From Armatimonadota bacterium (lineage in GTDB: Bacteria > Armatimonadota > Fimbriimonadia > Fimbriimonadales > Fimbriimonadaceae), in the NCBI GenBank assembly GCA_018268375.1, contig JAFDWS010000001.1, positions 462,627-526,626 on the forward strand: a stretch of 64,000 nt of DNA, in the 5' to 3' direction. The translations under genes were made by a program, and so were the position numbers. The notes beneath the pieces were generated by a model. It did no database searches, had not been told where the DNA came from, and saw only the letters and a list, made by a program, of their open reading frames with translations. Every line of letters starts with the position of its first letter. Position 1 is the stretch's first letter. This document shows positions 25,615-32,990 of this stretch, piece by piece.

Positions 25615-26187
25615 CTACCCGAGTTTCCGCACTGTCTCGTCGGCAAGTTCGAAGTGCATCGCGTCCTCGGTGGGAAAGCCCGCGCCCCAGTACCAGCCCT
25701 CGGCATGGAAGTGCTTGTAGACACGCAAGAGCCCTAGCTGGCACTTGCCGTCGCCACGCGGATCCACCTCGTCGCCGAAGGTGAGGTCGATGGCCGTGCC
25801 CCACGCGTGGTTGGAAACGGACTTCTTGCTGCCCCTGACCAACCGGGCGCAGAGCATTCCCGCTGATCCGATTTGTGCGTATGCGTCGGGATCGTGCCGC
25901 TTGATCGCATCAAGGACGCGTGCCAGCGAGGCAACCGCTACGTCCAGGCCTGTCACACGGAACGGGCCGACACTTTTCGTCACGATCCGAGCCTTCAGCT
26001 TCGGATTGGTCACGGGCCTGCATTCCGGGCCATATGTCTCCCGCGGCTCACCGAGCAGCTCCTTCAGGGTCGAGGGCTTGCACGCGGTCAGCCCGGTGTT
26101 GTAGGAGCCCTTCGGCGGGAGCGGCACAAGGTTATTGAGGTTGGTACTCACGTGACGTGAGGCGGTGACGGCCGAGAAGGTCAACAT
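25615..26187 (-). CDS. M15-family D-Ala-D-Ala carboxypeptidase-like protein
   Basis: A 190-residue protein ending in a VanY/DacD-type M15 peptidase domain. The zinc ligands are visible as SNHAWGTAIDLTF (HxxxxxxD) and EDAMHFEL (final His), with YWGAGFPTEDAMHFE in family form. It probably trims peptidoglycan peptides. There is no clear signal peptide from the chosen ATG, which is odd for this substrate; an unrecognised start or export route is possible. Near the N terminus the DNA contains a perfect 15-nt palindrome (26147-26161) that shares half-sites with the operator of the next gene. Confidence 0.82.
   Translation of the reverse strand: MLTFSAVTASRHVSTNLNNLVPLPPKGSYNTGLTACKPSTLKELLGEPRETYGPECRPVTNPKLKARIVTKSVGPFRVTGLDVAVASLARVLDAIKRHDPDAYAQIGSAGMLCARLVRGSKKSVSNHAWGTAIDLTFGDEVDPRGDGKCQLGLLRVYKHFHAEGWYWGAGFPTEDAMHFELADETVRKLG
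26147..26161. promoter_or_regulatory. palindrome CTCACGTGACGTGAG
   Basis: A perfect 15-nt dyad (7-bp arms around G) lies in the first codons of the M15 gene. Its arms share ACGTGA with the putative ArsR operator at 26365-26401. It may be a second binding site for the same regulator. Confidence 0.35.
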
Positions 26188-26220
26188 GGTTAGGCGGGGA
26201 CCTAAGCGGTTGCAGAATCC

Positions 26221-26344
26221 TGGGAGGGCACGGCTCCGTCCGTGCCTACTAAAGGGCTCACCTTCCCAAACGGTCCGTGCGATCGTTCGGACGATTCAGA
26301 GAGGATTCCGGGATCTCAGGCACGGACGGAGCCGTGCCCTCCCA
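26221..26344. repeat. 124-bp element with 27-bp perfect terminal inverted repeats
   Basis: Bases 26221-26247 are the exact reverse complement of 26318-26344. They enclose 70 bp with no coding capacity and a smaller internal dyad (GTCCG...CGGAC near 26273-26292). The arrangement is that of a MITE or large palindromic intergenic repeat. It fills most of the gap between the M15 gene and the ArsR-type gene. Confidence 0.85.
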
Positions 26345-26364
26345 CGGTCTTGAAAATTCAAATA

Positions 26365-26401
26365 CATGTGACTAAATACTCACGTGACTAATTTGTCACG
26401 T
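26365..26401. promoter_or_regulatory. putative ArsR-type operator, two dyads
   Basis: ACGTGAC (26382-26388), a TAATTT spacer and GTCACGT (26395-26401) form a dyad that abuts the -10 box. A second, weaker copy starts with ATGTGAC at about 26365 and shares the TCACGTGA half. The position fits autorepression by the downstream regulator. Confidence 0.55.
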
Positions 26402-26406
26402 ATAAT
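26401..26406 (+). promoter_or_regulatory. consensus -10 box TATAAT
   Basis: Perfect -10 hexamer ending 11 nt before the ATG at 26418. The operator dyad reaches its first base. Confidence 0.65.
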
Positions 26407-26417
26407 TGGACACAGCG

Positions 26418-27173
26418 ATGGACGAGGCAGCCGTGTTCAAGGCCCTGGCCGACGAGAGCAGGAGAACCCTGCTCGACTTGCTCTTCGAGCAGGACGGCCG
26501 CACCCTGACCGACCTCGAGGGCCACTTGGAGATGACCCGCTTCGGCGTTATGAAGCACCTCAAGGTGCTGGAGGACGCGGGGTTGGTCGCCACCAAGAAG
26601 CAGGGCCGCGAGAAGCTGCACTTCCTCAACCCGGTGCCGATCGCGACGGTCTACGACCGTTGGGTCGACAAGTACACCCATCCCCACGTCCGGGTTTTGG
26701 CCGGCCTCAAGTCCGCGCTGGAGACACCCCAAATGACACAAACGAAAACTCACACCCACGTCTTCGAGACCCACATCCGCGCCAGCGTGGACAAGGTCTG
26801 GCAGACCCTTCTCGACCCCGACATGACGCAGAAGTTCTTCTTCGACACGCGTGTCACCACCGACCTTAAGCCGGGATCAGCTTTCCAATACGTCTCGAGC
26901 GATGGCGAGTTGATGCTCGATGGCGAAGTGGTGGAGTGCGACCCGCCCCACAAACTCGTCACCACGTTCCTCCCGAAATGGGGCGAGGACGCGATCGACG
27001 CCGACTACTCCAAGGTCACATATGAGTTGGAGGAGAAGGACGGCGTCACACGACTGCGCCTGACCCACGAGGGCCTTCCCGAGGGCAAGCCGGTCGTGCA
27101 GAACACGTTCGCGGGCTGGTCACGAATTTTGGCCGGCCTCAAGACGCTGTTGGAGACGGGCCAGGCGCTCTGA
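26418..27173 (+). CDS. ArsR-family regulator fused to SRPBCC/AHSA1 domain
   Basis: A 251-residue two-domain protein. Residues 1-100 are an ArsR winged helix: VFKALADESRRTLLDLLF, LTDLEGHLEMTRFGVMKHLK as recognition helix, and AGLVATKKQGREKLHFLN. Residues about 108-251 are an SRPBCC/AHSA1 ligand-binding domain (THVFETHIRASVDKVWQTLL, GEVVECDPPHKLVTTF, GWSRILAGLKTLLE). In many genomes these are two adjacent genes. Neither domain has metal-binding cysteines, so the inducer is probably a hydrophobic ligand. ATG 26418 is chosen for its position relative to the TATAAT box. Confidence 0.9.
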   Translation: MDEAAVFKALADESRRTLLDLLFEQDGRTLTDLEGHLEMTRFGVMKHLKVLEDAGLVATKKQGREKLHFLNPVPIATVYDRWVDKYTHPHVRVLAGLKSALETPQMTQTKTHTHVFETHIRASVDKVWQTLLDPDMTQKFFFDTRVTTDLKPGSAFQYVSSDGELMLDGEVVECDPPHKLVTTFLPKWGEDAIDADYSKVTYELEEKDGVTRLRLTHEGLPEGKPVVQNTFAGWSRILAGLKTLLETGQAL

Positions 27174-27183
27174 AGACGCCCTT

Positions 27184-27212
27184 GCGCTCCGGCACCGTCA
27201 GTGCCGGAGCGC
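27184..27212. terminator. 12-bp perfect hairpin between convergent genes
   Basis: GCGCTCCGGCAC (27184-27195) pairs with GTGCCGGAGCGC (27201-27212) around CGTCA. There is no T-run on either side, so it may be a rho-linked or structural hairpin and not a classic terminator. Confidence 0.5.
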
Positions 27213-27240
27213 ACCATAGGCTGCACTGCTGAAAGCGCCC

Positions 27241-27996
27241 CTAGGATCTTCTGAAGCGCAGGACACCGACATCGACCGGCAGTTCCAATATCAAGTCGCC
27301 TTTGTGGAACATGAACCGCTTGACCTGGCCGAGGTCTTTGAGGAACTTAGGGGCGATCGACCCCTCAGGATCGGCGACAAGGGTGGAGACAAGCGGCCCG
27401 AACTCGACCGTCCCGTCTTTGCCCACCTTGGCCGGCCCGCCGTACCGGTTAGCCCCGGCCATGCCGGAGACTCGGCCGTTCGCGACCATCATAGTGAGTC
27501 GCTCGCCACGAAAGGGTTTCAGCGTCGTGTCATCGTTGTAGGCGATCTCCACAAGCTTCCATTCGACGCCCGAAATGGTGTCAGAGTGAGCGCGCACCAT
27601 GGCCCATTTGACGATTGTGCGTTCTTTGCGAGCCTTATTGATCCTGGTGCTCACGAGCGAAAGTTTGTCGCCGAAAACGTGGATTTCACTGAGCTGAACT
27701 TGGATCAGTTCGCCCTCGTTCTTCCTCGTTAGGAGACACCCTCCCTTCCGCTTCGAGAGAGAGTAGGTGGTCACCTTGTCTCCGTTCTTCTCGGAGTAAG
27801 ACTTGCCGTCTATCGTAACGGTCATATCGTTCTCCTTAAAGGTGAAGGGTCCCTTGACTGTCGTTTTGCCGTCCAAGGATTTCGTGCGCGTCGTAAATGA
27901 CTCGACTTTCCAAGTCCCCGCAAGAACTTGCGCGTTGCAAACGGGGGCGAGTACGGCCAGCAGCACTAGCGACGCGGTCAGGGTCTGCACTCTCAT
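27241..27996 (-). CDS. exported META-domain protein
   Basis: A 251-residue exported protein with a signal peptide (TLTASLVLLAVLAPVCNAQ). The first half (residues about 25-130) begins LAGTWKVESFT and looks lipocalin-like. The second half (about 140-251) is a META/HslJ-like domain with VEWKLVEI, GERLTMMVANGRVSGMAGAN and a FGPLVSTLVA strand. HslJ relatives are linked to heat or novobiocin resistance, but META domains are broadly distributed. A purine-rich AGAGAAGAGAGAG lies before the ATG. It is the last of three consecutive minus-strand genes for exported beta-rich proteins. Confidence 0.78.
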   Translation of the reverse strand: MRVQTLTASLVLLAVLAPVCNAQVLAGTWKVESFTTRTKSLDGKTTVKGPFTFKENDMTVTIDGKSYSEKNGDKVTTYSLSKRKGGCLLTRKNEGELIQVQLSEIHVFGDKLSLVSTRINKARKERTIVKWAMVRAHSDTISGVEWKLVEIAYNDDTTLKPFRGERLTMMVANGRVSGMAGANRYGGPAKVGKDGTVEFGPLVSTLVADPEGSIAPKFLKDLGQVKRFMFHKGDLILELPVDVGVLRFRRS

Positions 27997-28013
27997 GGCT
28001 CTCTCTTCTCTGC

Positions 28014-28742
28014 TCAGCCGCCAAAGATCAGGGCGTCTGGAACTTCATACGTCTCGTCCTTCCCAAGCATGACAACCGTGTTGTCACCACTTCGCTTGGC
28101 GGAAGGAGCTAGGGTCGAGTCGGAAGACACTGCCTTCCCTTTGACGAAGAGAATGCGTCGGCGGTCCACTCCCCACCTGAACTCAACGGTCGCGGTTCCA
28201 TCATGGCCCCGGCGGGTTACGAACGCGTCGCATTCCCTTGTCTCGGGCGAACCTGCCAGGGTGCACTTGACTCTGGCCTTCGCATGGAAGCGGGTTCCGG
28301 GCACGTAAGCGTCCTGCGAGGCGGGCAAGGCACGCAAGGCTTTGCCTTGCAACTTGATGCTGAGGGAGTAGGTGCTCGTCTCGTCGCGCAGCATGGCGGC
28401 CCGCTCAAGGTGGACACGGACGACGAAGGATCCGTCACAAGGCAGGCGACGGCTGAACTTGTCGCCGGATATGCTGCCAATGAACAGTGCGCTTTTCGCC
28501 TCGGGGGCAGTGACATTGAACGCGGCCATGCCCTTGCCTCCCGAAAGGCCGACGGACAGAGTCTGACCGGCCATCGCCCGGACAACGTAATCCACGTATC
28601 CATGTCCCTTGACCGACCCCTTCAAGGTTGCAGAAGACGTCTTCTGGTTGAGCTTCACGTTGACGACGTGGCCCGGCGTCTGCGCGGTTGCGAACACTGC
28701 CAGCGCCGTGACGAAACCGAAGATCATGAATGCTTTTTTCAT
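28014..28742 (-). CDS. exported protein of unknown function
   Basis: A 242-residue exported protein. The ATG at 28742 starts a typical signal peptide (KKAFMIFGFVTALAVFATAQ); a start three codons earlier is possible. Residues about 25-130 have a pattern (VDYVVRAMAGQTLSVGLSG, FVVRVHLERAAMLRDETSTY) seen in PPC-like beta-sandwich domains that accompany secreted enzymes. The C-terminal part has paired Cys (KCTLAGS, RECDAF). No catalytic motif. It lies 17 bp before the META-domain gene on the same strand. Confidence 0.7.
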   Translation of the reverse strand: MKKAFMIFGFVTALAVFATAQTPGHVVNVKLNQKTSSATLKGSVKGHGYVDYVVRAMAGQTLSVGLSGGKGMAAFNVTAPEAKSALFIGSISGDKFSRRLPCDGSFVVRVHLERAAMLRDETSTYSLSIKLQGKALRALPASQDAYVPGTRFHAKARVKCTLAGSPETRECDAFVTRRGHDGTATVEFRWGVDRRRILFVKGKAVSSDSTLAPSAKRSGDNTVVMLGKDETYEVPDALIFGG

Positions 28743-28790
28743 GTGATGCACAGCTTTTGACGCCCCGCCTCGACCGAGCGACGAATGGAC

Positions 28791-29486
28791 CTAGCCATTC
28801 CTCTCGACGGTCGCCTCGAACGGACCTGTGTCCTTTGAGTACCGAATCTTGATCGACCCGTTGTCCATAACCTGATAGGTTCCGACGTACGTTTGTTTGC
28901 TCGCTCCCGAGTTCACAGTGATACGCATGCGCTCGGACCGCTTGTCGACAGACCCGGTGAACGTCCAGCGCGTGCCGTCGGTCGCTTCCATATCGCCCGA
29001 GAACGTGTAGTCTTCGTTCAAGAAGGCGCGGACGTGGCCCCGATAGCTGCCGTAGAGGAAGCGCCCTTCCCAAACTCCTGTGACGTCCCGAGAACTGCTT
29101 CCCTGTCGATCGGCGTCACAAGTGAATCGGGTATTGCGGACAGGTTTGTCGTTGACGTACTGGAGTCCGGTCATGTGGATCGTCAGCGAGTCCACATCGG
29201 CATTGCCCTGAAAGTTCGAGGAAGAGCCATTGCTGTACTTGATCGTGATTTTGAACCGGCCATTGGAAACGGTACCGGTGAGGCGACCCGAGCGCCTTTC
29301 ACCGGTCATCCTCTCCCATCCCGTGTCCTTGAGGTCGCCAGTCAGCCGGGAACCGTTCAGATCCATCGTCAAAGTCCCCCCGGCACCGCGCGAGACATCC
29401 CAAGTACCGCTGAAGCGGGACGCAAACGCACTGGACACACAGCCGCAGAGCACTAACAACAAGAGGAACTTTGAAAAGATCTTCAT
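28791..29486 (-). CDS. exported beta-rich protein of unknown function
   Basis: A 231-residue exported protein. The ATG at 29486 is chosen because it follows a good ribosome site (AAGGAG, 6 nt spacing) and opens a signal peptide (KIFSKFLLLLVLCGCVSSAFA); upstream starts would add 48 residues. The mature protein contains repeated short strands (SGTWDVSRGAGGTLTMDL, LTGTVSNGRFKITIKY, WTFTGSVDKRSERMRITV, YVGTYQVMDNGSIKIRY), compatible with a lipocalin-like or similar barrel. Function unknown. Confidence 0.72.
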   Translation of the reverse strand: MKIFSKFLLLLVLCGCVSSAFASRFSGTWDVSRGAGGTLTMDLNGSRLTGDLKDTGWERMTGERRSGRLTGTVSNGRFKITIKYSNGSSSNFQGNADVDSLTIHMTGLQYVNDKPVRNTRFTCDADRQGSSSRDVTGVWEGRFLYGSYRGHVRAFLNEDYTFSGDMEATDGTRWTFTGSVDKRSERMRITVNSGASKQTYVGTYQVMDNGSIKIRYSKDTGPFEATVERNG

Positions 29487-29658
29487 TACAATCTCCTTCG
29501 AAAACTCTACCATCTCTGTTTTCCATGGCAGGAACCGAGATTGAACGGTAGGTGCCGTTTGCCAAAAATTGGCAAAGCGTAAGGGGCCATAACGGGTTGC
29601 TTTCTCTCTGACGCTGCATGCAAGCAACATCGGATCACCGCCGCCCGCCTCTATCGTT

Positions 29659-29664
29659 TAGAAT
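29659..29664 (+). promoter_or_regulatory. -10 box TAGAAT, leaderless start
   Basis: TANNNT hexamer ending 7 nt before the ATG at 29672. Confidence 0.5.
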
Positions 29665-29671
29665 GCCGGTG

Positions 29672-29980
29672 ATGAAAGCAGTTCTTTGGACGACCATGCT
29701 TGTCCTGGCCTCCGTTCCCTCCCTCGCCGGCAATGCCCCAAAAGCGAGCACAGTCTCGTTGGGCAAGAAAGTGGTGGCCGCGGTGCTTGAGTACAGGCTT
29801 GGAGACAAAGCCAAGCCTTCCTTCACCTCAGCGAGCGCAGCCATGTTTTCAGTGAGCGAGGAGAAGGTCAGCGGCGAAGGTACCGTGATGGCGAGCGGCA
29901 AACGGCGCGGCTTCAAGTTTGAGCTGAAGGTCCGCATCGCGAACGGCAACATACGCGACGTCAACATCGACCTCAAGTGA
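29672..29980 (+). CDS. small exported protein of unknown function
   Basis: A 102-residue protein with a signal peptide (MKAVLWTTMLVLASVPSLAG) and a basic, Ser/Ala-rich mature part (about 80 residues) ending in an amphipathic strand pattern GFKFELKVRIANGNIRDVNI. I do not recognise it. ATG 29672 is preferred over an ATG three codons upstream because the -10 box TAGAAT lies 7 nt before it. It converges on the ion channel gene with a 19-bp gap. Confidence 0.65.
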   Translation: MKAVLWTTMLVLASVPSLAGNAPKASTVSLGKKVVAAVLEYRLGDKAKPSFTSASAAMFSVSEEKVSGEGTVMASGKRRGFKFELKVRIANGNIRDVNIDLK

Positions 29981-29999
29981 GCTGCTTTGCCTTCTCGGC

Positions 30000-30680
30000 T
30001 CAAGCGTCGCCGTCGCCATGGACATCGTTCGGTGGCGGCGAGCCTGACCCTGACATCCGCGCGCTCACAAGCTTCGCGACGAGTATCGCGACATAGAGGA
30101 CACCGAAGAGGGACTGGGCAATAGCTATCATCCGGCTCACCTTGGTGCCCGGCGAGATGTCACCGAACCCAACGGTCAACTGCGTCTCAAAGCTGAAGTA
30201 GAGCACATGTTCGTACGGAATCGTTGCGCCGGGTGAAAGCCTGGAATCAACGAGTGCCCCTGGGTCTAATGACAAGGCGATGCCGTATAGGTTCGCGAAA
30301 CCGAGGGCGGCCACGATGAACACAGTGACAGCATCGATAAGTTCGTGCGAAAGGACGACCGAGGTTCCGATGACCCGCTTGTAGAGTCGCCATCCGACAA
30401 GGAAGTGTAGGGCGACCCAGAATGCGGACTCGACGTCAATTCCCACGAGGCCAATCTTCGCTAAGTCCAAAGTCCATGGAACCGCGCCGAGAAGAGCAAC
30501 TTCCACGCCAGCTCTTGGTCGCCTTGAGACCAAAGCGGACCCTACGGCAAAGGCAAGAATTGTGACCGCGTCCGCGACGTGGTGGATCATTCCTGCGGGA
30601 ACCGCTTGCAATTCAAAGACTTCGAACAAGGCTGCCGTTAACAGGAGCCAGTGAGCGAAGACAGGTCGGTTGCTGGACAT
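30000..30680 (-). CDS. two-pore-domain type (Ion_trans_2) potassium channel
   Basis: A 226-residue membrane protein with about five or six hydrophobic segments. Near residue 165-172 the pore helix and selectivity filter read FSFETQLTVGFGD, the K+-channel signature (TVGFGD variant of TVGYGD), followed by the last TM helix (IAIAQSLFGVLYVAILVAKL). No cytoplasmic RCK/TrkA-N domain is attached, so gating is not evident. The C-terminal tail is short and Gly/Asp-rich. Confidence 0.85.
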   Translation of the reverse strand: MSSNRPVFAHWLLLTAALFEVFELQAVPAGMIHHVADAVTILAFAVGSALVSRRPRAGVEVALLGAVPWTLDLAKIGLVGIDVESAFWVALHFLVGWRLYKRVIGTSVVLSHELIDAVTVFIVAALGFANLYGIALSLDPGALVDSRLSPGATIPYEHVLYFSFETQLTVGFGDISPGTKVSRMIAIAQSLFGVLYVAILVAKLVSARMSGSGSPPPNDVHGDGDA

Positions 30681-30773
30681 AGGATCGGCTGACGCGACAG
30701 CTTACATGGTTGCGCAACGCTGCCCGAGCTCTGACGAAGCATTGCCAAGAGTTAGCACGCCACGCCTTAGGAC

Positions 30774-31838
30774 TCAGGGCCGCCGAACCCGTCGAGCTTT
30801 GAGAGCCTTCAAGATTGACTCGCGACGGGCCCTCGTCTCCATTGGCGACTCTCCATATTCCTGTGCATACGCCCGCGTCAATTGATGGTGGGTTCGAAAA
30901 CCGAAGGTGTCAGCCAGCTTATCGAGCTCCACTTCTTGGTCGAGCCCGTCCAAGATCGCAAACCGCACGGACAGCATCCGCACGCGATGTTGATACTGCA
31001 GAGGAGTCGCATCGGCAACCGCCTCGAAGGCGCGGTAGAGCTGCCGTACGCTGCAGTTGGCCAACTGCGAGAGTTGCTTGCCCGAAGCCCACTCACTGGG
31101 ATGTTCGGCGAAGTACCGGTCACAAATCGAGCAAACCTCGAGCATCCAAGGATTGCTCGCCCTTCGAAAACCGATCAGACGCTCGAGCACCAACTGAGCC
31201 CGGGCGACAATCGCCTCGCCCAAGACTTGCAATTGGGCTGAACCCTCCGCAGACTCGAACCGGTCGAACTCCGAAGAAAGGAATTGTAAGAGCCTGATCA
31301 GGTCTACCGAGTCGCTTTGATCGAGCTGCCGTCGCAAGGCCGCGAGCGTTCGGAACGGCTTCGCCTTGACCCAGTAGAGCACCTCGCTCGAGATCGGAAT
31401 CCGGAGGGCGAGAGTACGCGCCTCAGTCATCGCATGAACGACGGTGTCTCCTGGCAGGTACATGATCGAGTCCATCGGCTCCAACGTCATTACGCGATCC
31501 TCCAGATGGGCTTCGACCTTGCCCGCCACGACGCTCCCGATGACGAACTCCGATCCGAGCGCTGTTGCTGCGTTGATCACCCCACCACCGATGTCCCAGT
31601 AAATGACGCTCGCAGGCCCGAACTGAACGCGGCTCGCGGAAGCTCGGCAACGAAGATTTCCCAAGCCGTAGACATGGCTTGCGCCTGTGGTGGCACTCGT
31701 AAAGGAGTAGACCTCCTCTTCGTCCGCATCCTTAAAGATGAGGGCGCGCCTGAACCATTCGACAGGTTGATCAGGCCCTTTGAAGATTCCGGCTTGGCTG
31801 GTCTGTGCAAACCGGGATTGCGCTGCTTGGCGACTCAT
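30774..31838 (-). CDS. AraC-family transcriptional regulator
   Basis: A 354-residue regulator. The N-terminal 220 residues form a cupin-like sensor region (for example EAHLEDRVMTLEPMDSIMYL). The C-terminal 110 residues are the double helix-turn-helix of AraC: WASGKQLSQLANCSVRQLYR as the first motif and LDKLADTFGFRTHHQLTRAY as the second. A GGAGG lies about 9 nt before the ATG. Targets are unknown; the adjacent genes (ion channel, glyQ) are not obvious partners. Confidence 0.88.
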   Translation of the reverse strand: MSRQAAQSRFAQTSQAGIFKGPDQPVEWFRRALIFKDADEEEVYSFTSATTGASHVYGLGNLRCRASASRVQFGPASVIYWDIGGGVINAATALGSEFVIGSVVAGKVEAHLEDRVMTLEPMDSIMYLPGDTVVHAMTEARTLALRIPISSEVLYWVKAKPFRTLAALRRQLDQSDSVDLIRLLQFLSSEFDRFESAEGSAQLQVLGEAIVARAQLVLERLIGFRRASNPWMLEVCSICDRYFAEHPSEWASGKQLSQLANCSVRQLYRAFEAVADATPLQYQHRVRMLSVRFAILDGLDQEVELDKLADTFGFRTHHQLTRAYAQEYGESPMETRARRESILKALKARRVRRP

Positions 31839-32000
31839 CTCTCAAGCCTCCCCAAGAAGTAAGCAACTGCAGGCGTATCAAGGAAGATCGGAGTCGACTT
31901 CAACTTGCCTGAGTTTAGCATTCGGCTTCTCGCTCCCATGAACCCGTAAGGGCGGCCCTTTAGGGACCGGCTCGTCACCCGGCCACCCCTCTCCGTCACG

Positions 32001-32006
32001 CATAAT
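32001..32006 (+). promoter_or_regulatory. -10 box CATAAT before glyQ
   Basis: A one-mismatch -10 hexamer ends 9 nt before the glyQ ATG at 32016, with no ribosome binding site between them. Confidence 0.4.
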
Positions 32007-32015
32007 CATCCCCAC

Positions 32016-32987
32016 ATGGTGACCCTCCAAGACCTCTTCCGCAAGCTCCAGGACTACTGGGCGGCGCAAGGCTGCGCGATCCTGCAGCCCTATGACATGG
32101 AGGTCGGGGCGGGCACGAGCCACCCGGCGACGGCGCTGCGTTGCCTCGGCCCAGAGCCCTGGAACGCCGCCTACATCCAGCCGAGCCGACGCCCCGCCGA
32201 CGGTCGCTACACCAAGAACCCGATGCGCAACCAGCGCTACTACCAGTTCCAAGTGATCCTCAAGCCGAGCCCGGAAAACGTCGTCGACCTTTACATGGAA
32301 AGCCTCAACGCGATCGGCTTCGACACCAAGAAGAACGATATCCGGCTGGTCGAGGACGACTGGGAGAACCCTTCGCTCGGTGCGGCGGGTGTGGGTTGGG
32401 AGGTCTGGCTCGACGCGACCGAGATCAGCCAGTTCACGTTCTTCCAACAAATGGGAGGCATCGAGTGCCGACCCGTCTGTGCCGAGCTCACCTACGGCCC
32501 TGAACGCCTGGTCCTCATGCTCAACAAGCAGGTGAGCATTTGGGAGGACCTCCAGTGGAACGACAAGCTGAAGTACAAGGACATCGAGTTCGACCAGGAG
32601 ATGCAGAACAACGTCTTCAACTTCGAGGTCGCCTCGACCGACTTCCTCTTCAAGCTCTTTGAGATGTACGAAGCGGAGAGCAAGCGCGTCATCGAGACGC
32701 CGGTTTGGTGGGACGACGAGCGGGGAGTGTTGTCGGCAGCCCCCTCCTCGTCTGCAGGGGATGGTTCGTGCCCCGAAGATGAGGAGGGGGTTGGGGGTGG
32801 AGCCTTGGCTCTCGTCTATCCTGCCTTCGACCTCGCCCTGAAGTGCTCGCACGTCTTCAACCTGCTCGACGCGCGAGGGGCTGTCTCTGTCACAGAGCGC
32901 GCTGCCTACATCAACCGGATCCGCGCGCGGGCAAGGGCGTGCTGCCTCAAATACATGGAGCGCTACAAAGAGCCAGCGAGCGTTTGA
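32016..32987 (+). CDS. glyQ: glycyl-tRNA synthetase alpha subunit with in-frame palindromic-element insertion
   Basis: GlyQ is the catalytic alpha subunit of the bacterial alpha2beta2 glycyl-tRNA synthetase. Class II motifs are plain: [29 protein letters not shown]-type [43 protein letters not shown], the [18 protein letters not shown] motif 2/3 region, and [17 protein letters not shown] near the C terminus. At 323 residues it is longer than usual (about 290-300). The excess is residues about 241-263, encoded entirely by the palindromic element at 32738-32804, between the RVIETP helix and the [13 protein letters not shown] helix. glyS, normally next, is not adjacent. Confidence 0.96.
   Translation: MVTLQDLFRKLQDYWAAQGCAILQPYDMEVGAGTSHPATALRCLGPEPWNAAYIQPSRRPADGRYTKNPMRNQRYYQFQVILKPSPENVVDLYMESLNAIGFDTKKNDIRLVEDDWENPSLGAAGVGWEVWLDATEISQFTFFQQMGGIECRPVCAELTYGPERLVLMLNKQVSIWEDLQWNDKLKYKDIEFDQEMQNNVFNFEVASTDFLFKLFEMYEAESKRVIETPVWWDDERGVLSAAPSSSAGDGSCPEDEEGVGGGALALVYPAFDLALKCSHVFNLLDARGAVSVTERAAYINRIRARARACCLKYMERYKEPASV
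32738..32804 (+). repeat. palindromic repeat element inside glyQ
   Basis: A 67-bp copy that opens AGCCCCCTCCTCGT and ends GAGGAGGGGGTTGGGGGTGG plus AGCC. It contains the 18-bp core GGATGGTTCGTGCCCCGA (32759-32776) also found in the murC copy. It keeps the glyQ frame and encodes a Ser/Asp/Glu/Gly-rich loop. Confidence 0.9.
32966..32982. repeat. 17-bp direct repeat, left copy
   Basis: CAAAGAGCCAGCGAGCG forms the last codons of glyQ and recurs exactly at 33413-33429 in the last codons of the next gene, 447 bp away. Confidence 0.85.
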
Positions 32988-32990
32988 TCA

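Noticed and set aside
27184..27212. Classical rho-independent terminator
   Set aside because: The stem is perfect but neither strand has a T-run after it, so it is kept only as a hairpin of uncertain role.
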